From positions 1 through 22,336 of the forward strand of contig BAAFSQ010000165.1 of the NCBI GenBank assembly GCA_054661495.1: DNA of 22,336 nt, given 5' to 3'. Shown in pieces: positions 19,180-22,336 of this stretch. Numbering within the stretch: the stretch's first letter is position 1; each line of letters starts with the position of its first letter. This DNA comes from Zygophlyctis sp. KS116 (taxonomy: Eukaryota; Chytridiomycota). Below the pieces are notes generated by a model. That model worked only from the letters and a program-made list of their open reading frames with translations. It was not told the DNA's origin and made no database searches. The translations under genes were made by a program, and so were the position numbers.

Positions 19180-19737
19180 CTAAAATTGAATTCTAGATTC
19201 GTACTTATCATGTACGTGATCTATAGATTTTGAAACTGTAGCAAAAGCTCTAATCTTTTGTTTTTTAGAATCATTCATCCATCTTTTCAAATTATTTAAA
19301 TATAAATTACAGATCTGCAGCTTCTTGATTGTATACATTTCCTTTACAATACTCTAAACAATCCCAAATTAAACATTCATAGAGTCCTTTAAGTATATCC
19401 CAAGTATGAGATTCTTTTTCTTTCCATTCTACATGTGATAAATCCATTTTTCCTGTATTTGGATCTACTCTTGGATGAAATAGAGGAGTGATCCATCTTA
19501 CAACAGGCTTACAAGATGGATAATTAGAATTCATTTCCAAGTTAAATCTAAATATTCCATTACGAAAAGGTCCCTGATGTAGAAATATTATTCCATTCCA
19601 AGTATATATACTATTTTTTGTAGGAATTACATAGATTCCAAGAGGACTTGAATTAATATAATAAATACTTACCAATACTTTTGTAATTTAAGGAATTCTA
19701 GACTGAGAATCTGATGCGAGGCAAGACTTTCTCCCAT
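19180..19737 (-). CDS. AKTIP/FTS-like inactive E2 (UEV-type) protein
   Basis: Minus-strand exons 19737-19673, 19646-19311 and 19282-19180 encode 167 aa; introns are 26 and 28 nt. The fold is E2-like: LGIYVIPTKNSIYTWNGIIF, then GIFRFNLEMNSNYP, then PLFHPRVDPNTGKMDLSHVEW. Where active E2s carry HPN and the catalytic Cys, this protein has HPRVDP...KMDL and no Cys, as in AKTIP/FTS. The C-terminal helix NQEAADLW, then KIRAFATVSKSID, also matches. In animals FTS joins Hook and FHIP to link dynein to early endosomes; in filamentous fungi an FTS-Hook-FHIP complex does the same. The short N-terminus (MGESLASHQ) starts on the first exon's only ATG. Confidence 0.88.
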
Positions 19738-19842
19738 TCTTTTTTCAACTATTACTATATACACTCTGTATATTCTGTAAGAGTCAATTGGATATATAGC
19801 AAGATGGCAAGAATGGAAAATAGAAAAATAGAAAATCTCTGT

Positions 19843-19998
19843 TTATTTTAAAGAATTTAATACTATAGTCAATACTACAAATCCAAGAAATTTAGCCAAG
19901 GCTGAATTCTTTAGATAGTTTTCTTCCTTTACAGATCTATTCTTAGTTTAGATAAAATACCTTGATTGAAGATAAATAGAACGGAAATCAGGAATCAT
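19843..19998 (-). CDS. 43-aa single-pass membrane protein, unrecognised
   Basis: Minus-strand exons 19998-19961 and 19936-19843 are joined by a 24-nt intron with branch-like CTAAAC. The protein starts MIPDFRSIYLQSR, then a charged segment KEENYLKNS, then one hydrophobic helix (AKFLGFVVLTIVLNSL) and ends in Lys. The shape resembles small mitochondrial-outer-membrane or ER tail-anchored subunits, but I cannot name it. Its ATG overlaps the TGA of the upstream glutaredoxin-like gene (ATGA), so the two may share a transcript. Evidence for reality: the intron fits the local rules, restores the frame and yields a complete membrane helix. Confidence 0.55.
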
Positions 19999-20255
19999 TT
20001 TTTTCTAATTTCAGAGAGTAACTCTTGGAAATCAAAAGGAGCTTTATATGCATAGTTGTTTAAATGAATTACAGGTACATCCAAATGATATTTTAATTTC
20101 CAGTCTTTATTCTCTGCTAGATCTATATCCTTGACAATAATATCTAAATTTGGAATCTTTTATTTAGTAATAATATATACTTTAGTCTCTAAATTGTAAA
20201 GTGCATCCTGACAGATTCCACAATGTTTACGAGTAAAGAAGATCAGACGATGCAT
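19995..20255 (-). CDS. Glutaredoxin-like small thiol protein
   Basis: Minus-strand exons 20255-20181 and 20156-19995 encode 78 aa with a 24-nt intron that contains an in-frame stop. The thioredoxin fold is recognisable: beta strand HRLIFFTRKHCGICQ with a CGIC redox motif, strand LDIIVKDID, the cis-Pro motif VPVIHLNN, and a last helix FDFQELLSEIRKK. This matches the short glutaredoxin-like (DUF836-type) proteins such as those of yeast and human C5orf63. It is probably a redox or thiol-transfer protein of mitochondria or cytosol; the substrate is unknown. There is a 186-bp gap to the MED31 stop. Confidence 0.82.
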
Positions 20256-20441
20256 TTACTATAATTTTACTACTACAAATTATACTTTTTAAATTCATCT
20301 TGTTTTCAAGTCCAAAGCAACTTCCAAGTTTGAACCAATGTAAACTTATGCAGTGACACAATGAGCTTTGGAATCGTGCATCTTAAACCGGACAAAGTCA
20401 AAACTAAAACAACCTTTAAATGATGGTTCAAGCACAATATA

Positions 20442-20783
20442 TTATTCTCTATTATAAACATTTTTCAACGCTTCATCATCTTTCCATGCAGCATACTGTT
20501 GTTTATGAATAAAATGAGCTGTATCAGTTCTCTTACAAGCATCTCTAAATTTTGGATTTTTTAGTAAATCTAGAATTTCTAAACATGCAGGATAAGATAG
20601 GAAAATAGAGTATTTGGGATCTTTCCAGTATCTTAAATAGTCTAAATAATTTAAAAATGTTTTAGAGTCAAAATATCCCTTTTGAGCTAAATCTAGAATT
20701 TACTTTATTAAAATAGTACATGTTAGATATAGGGGATTAGACAGACATTGTACAAATTCAAGTTCAAGAGAAAATCTATCCAT
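20442..20783 (-). CDS. MED31: Mediator subunit Med31 (Soh1)
   Basis: Minus-strand exons 20783-20720 and 20692-20442 encode 104 aa, joined by a 27-nt intron. The family signature is nearly complete: RFSLELEFVQCLSNPLYL, then AQKGYFDSKTFLNYLDYLRY, then WKDPKYSIFLSYPACLEIL, then FIHKQQYAAW. Med31 belongs to the Mediator middle module, where it contacts Med7, and it is among the most conserved Mediator subunits. The ATG is 34 bp from the SEC20 start on the other strand, so the two probably share a very short bidirectional promoter. Confidence 0.96.
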
Positions 20784-20817
20784 TTTAGGTGGAGATTTGT
20801 GTCTAGTTCAACTACAA

Positions 20818-21334
20818 ATGCAACAGCTGGAAAAAGAGGTTTTAGAATTATCTAAATTATCTATTGACTGGGAAATTAGAGCTCGTGGATTAGAATTATC
20901 TAAATCTGTCTCTGATTGGATTCAACAGAATTTAGATGATTCAAACTCTGTAAAAAAAGGACAAGAGTAATTCTAAATCTATAAATTCAAGATTATCAAG
21001 AAAAATATCTGCTATAATGTCAAGGCCAAATTTAAAAAAAAGAAATACTGCAGTATCAGACTCTAAAAAACTATCAAGTTCACTACGACAAGCGCTAGAA
21101 ATGATGAATCATGAGACTAATAAATCATTTATAGTCACACAATCATTAATATCATCAAATGAAATATTAGGAAAATCTGATCAAAATCTGTCTAGTTTTT
21201 CTAGTCTGATGGGATCTTCCTTTAAAATCATGAAAAATCTACAAAAAAAAGAATGGTTTGAAAGATTACTGATACTTTTTGGTCTTTTAATATTTTTCTC
21301 TAGTGTATTATACATTATTTCAAAAAGGTTTTAA
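20818..21334 (+). CDS. SEC20: SEC20/BNIP1-type Qb-SNARE
   Basis: Exons 20818-20966 and 20992-21334 encode 163 aa, joined by a 25-nt intron. The N-terminal half (MQQLEKEVLELSKLSIDWEI) is a coiled coil. The SNARE motif runs from about LKKRNTAVSDSKKLSSSLRQ to SFKIMKNLQKKEWF. A C-terminal anchor (LLILFGLLIFFSSVLYII) ends in SKRF. Order and wording match BNIP1, including the basic end after the membrane helix. Sec20 works with Ufe1 and Use1 in fusion of Golgi-derived COPI vesicles with the ER. The frame is open upstream of 20818 with no Met, so a longer N-terminus is possible. The protein is shorter than yeast Sec20 because no luminal tail is present. Confidence 0.86.
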
Positions 21335-22026
21335 GACTCTAAATCACCAAATACATCCTGAAAGTGATTTTCAATATTACATTCCAACATTTCCAAATCA
21401 TGAATTATTGTAGAAATCCATTGTTTAACTCTAGATAAACTAGATCTACTGATATTCAATACTTCAGTACTAATACAACTTGCTCTTTTCTTGAATTCAA
21501 CAAGAGAAGATTCAATATTTGAATCAAAGAGTGGTAGAGTATTTCTAATACAAAATCCAAGGAGCCATTGAGGTGTTTCTGAATTATTTTGTTGATTTTC
21601 AGAATTGGTTATTGTAGTATTTCCTGTCAATATAGATTTTGAATTTTGAATAGAGTTTGTTAATTCCTGATACAATCCTCCTAATTCTCTATACATTGAA
21701 AATAACTCTATAGTCATTGTAATCAATGGATGAAGTATATTTCCTAGATTAGCGTGAACAGATTGCATATCTAGTAATTGTTTAGCATCCAAGTCTAATA
21801 ATAATTTTTCTAGTTTAACAGAAGATTCAAAAATCAAAATTGAGAAATCATCGGCTTTCTCTTTAATGAAAAAACATTCAACTTTTTTAGATTGGAAAAT
21901 TTCAGATAATTTAGCTAAATACATTATAGACTTCTTTTGATTTTTTATACTAGATTCCATACTGTCTGCACTCTTAAAAAAAAGATCTACATCCAGTATC
22001 TGATCATGCGTTGTAGATCTTTGCAA
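21331..22026 (-). CDS. Unrecognised helical (coiled-coil) protein, 5' end uncertain
   Basis: An open minus-strand frame of 231 codons from a non-ATG codon. The first in-frame Met is at 21960 (MESSIKNQKK), giving 209 aa. The protein is strongly helical with hydrophobic heptads (KLEKLLLDLDAKQLLDMQSV, LFSMYRELGGLYQELTNSI) and an Asn/Ser/Thr-rich linker, then VKQWISTIIHDLEMLECNIE. No membrane segment and no named domain. It might be a tether, BAR-like or adaptor subunit. An ATG at 22052 would join this frame if the A7 run at 22040-22034 held one more A, so the true start may lie there or in an unseen exon. Its stop shares TTAA with the convergent SEC20 stop. Confidence 0.68.
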   Translation of the reverse strand: MQRSTTHDQILDVDLFFKSADSMESSIKNQKKSIMYLAKLSEIFQSKKVECFFIKEKADDFSILIFESSVKLEKLLLDLDAKQLLDMQSVHANLGNILHPLITMTIELFSMYRELGGLYQELTNSIQNSKSILTGNTTITNSENQQNNSETPQWLLGFCIRNTLPLFDSNIESSLVEFKKRASCISTEVLNISRSSLSRVKQWISTIIHDLEMLECNIENHFQDVFGDLES

Positions 22027-22054
22027 AACTTGCTTTTTTTGGAATTTTGCATGT

Positions 22055-22113
22055 AAATTTTACTGCTTTTAGCGTCGATCTTGAAAAATTTTACTGATTT
22101 TAACGTTGATCTT
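22055..22113. repeat. Two-copy tandem repeat, 31-bp period
   Basis: Units at 22055-22082 and 22086-22113 match at 25 of 28 positions (AAATTTTACTGCTTTTAGCG versus AAATTTTACTGATTTTAACG, each continuing to GATCTT). It lies upstream of the unrecognised minus-strand gene and downstream of the heat-shock gene, so it could be promoter or 3'-UTR sequence. Confidence 0.6.
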
Positions 22114-22266
22114 TTAATTTTGTTCCGAGTAAGATCTGGTGGTTGTTTAATGGTGAGAACAAGACCTTGTATTTATGTTTATGATGCTATACTAAAGCAT
22201 TAGAATTATGCACTAAACTGTTATAAAAATTAAAAAAATTCTAAAAACTAAAAAAATTCTATTCAA

Positions 22267-22336
22267 TCAATGGATTGATATCTTCTTTGGCTGATTCTCC
22301 GCCTTTTTAGGAATATTCATTTCCAAGACTCCATTT
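22267..22336 (-). CDS. Small heat-shock protein (Hsp20), C-terminal end only
   Basis: The frame is open from the right edge to a TGA at 22267-22269 and gives the last 22 residues. It contains NGVLEMNIPKKAE, the end of an alpha-crystallin domain, then the C-terminal ISI of the conserved I-x-I anchor. These proteins are ATP-independent chaperones that hold unfolded clients, and the I-x-I motif docks onto neighbouring subunits in the oligomer. Only the tail lies in this window, so the subfamily and the promoter cannot be seen. Confidence 0.72.
   Translation of the reverse strand, partial: NGVLEMNIPKKAENQPKKISIH

Noticed and set aside
1-22336. CRISPR arrays, transposons, insertion sequences, prokaryotic promoters or origins
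   Set aside because: None seen. There are no long direct or terminal repeats or transposase frames, and gene structure is eukaryotic throughout.

Overview
This is a eukaryotic nuclear contig with very high gene density. I place it in an early-diverging fungus or close relative, such as a zoosporic or rozellid/aphelid-like lineage. Four observations support that. One gene joins two RRM domains to Pumilio repeats, which is typical of fungal Jsn1/Puf2 proteins. A complete adenylate kinase 8 gene and a NEK6/7-type kinase are present, and these families usually follow flagella or cilia. The sequence is AT-rich (judged by eye), with gaps of tens of bases between most genes. Introns are extremely short. 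No genus can be assigned from sequence alone.

The main structural result is that the long open frames are fragments of spliced genes. I could join them by hand using GT...AG introns that restore both frame and family homology. I count 37 such introns: 36 are 24-31 nt long and one is 47 nt. Each usually has a YTAAY-like branch site a few bases before the acceptor. All spliced gene models below have coding lengths divisible by three.

Layout, left to right. A partial secreted Cys-rich protein (-) is cut by the left edge. It is followed by VPS11 (-, 10 exons), a 504-bp divergent region with a long hairpin, the RRM-PUF protein (+), and a small coiled-coil gene (-). Next come RQC2/NEMF (+), AK8 (+), an unrecognised 212-aa gene (-), a NEK6/7 kinase (+), NUP85 (+) and an oligoribonuclease (+). 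A tRNA-Lys(CTT) (-) follows, then a two-unit leucine-rich-repeat protein (-) with an unresolved coding-looking stretch on either side. After these come an HDAC3/Hos2-type deacetylase (-), an AKTIP/FTS-like inactive E2 (-), a 43-aa membrane protein (-), a glutaredoxin-like protein (-), MED31 (-) and SEC20 (+). The window ends with an unrecognised helical protein (-) and the C-terminus of a small heat-shock protein (-) cut by the right edge.

Most genes are housekeeping: endosome and vesicle tethering or fusion (VPS11, AKTIP, SEC20), ribosome quality control (RQC2), RNA turnover and control (RRM-PUF, oligoribonuclease), transcription (HDAC, MED31) and the nuclear pore (NUP85). AK8 and the NEK kinase are the flagellum-linked pair. 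Neighbours are packed so tightly that two same-strand pairs have ATGA start/stop overlaps, and two convergent pairs overlap at their stop codons.
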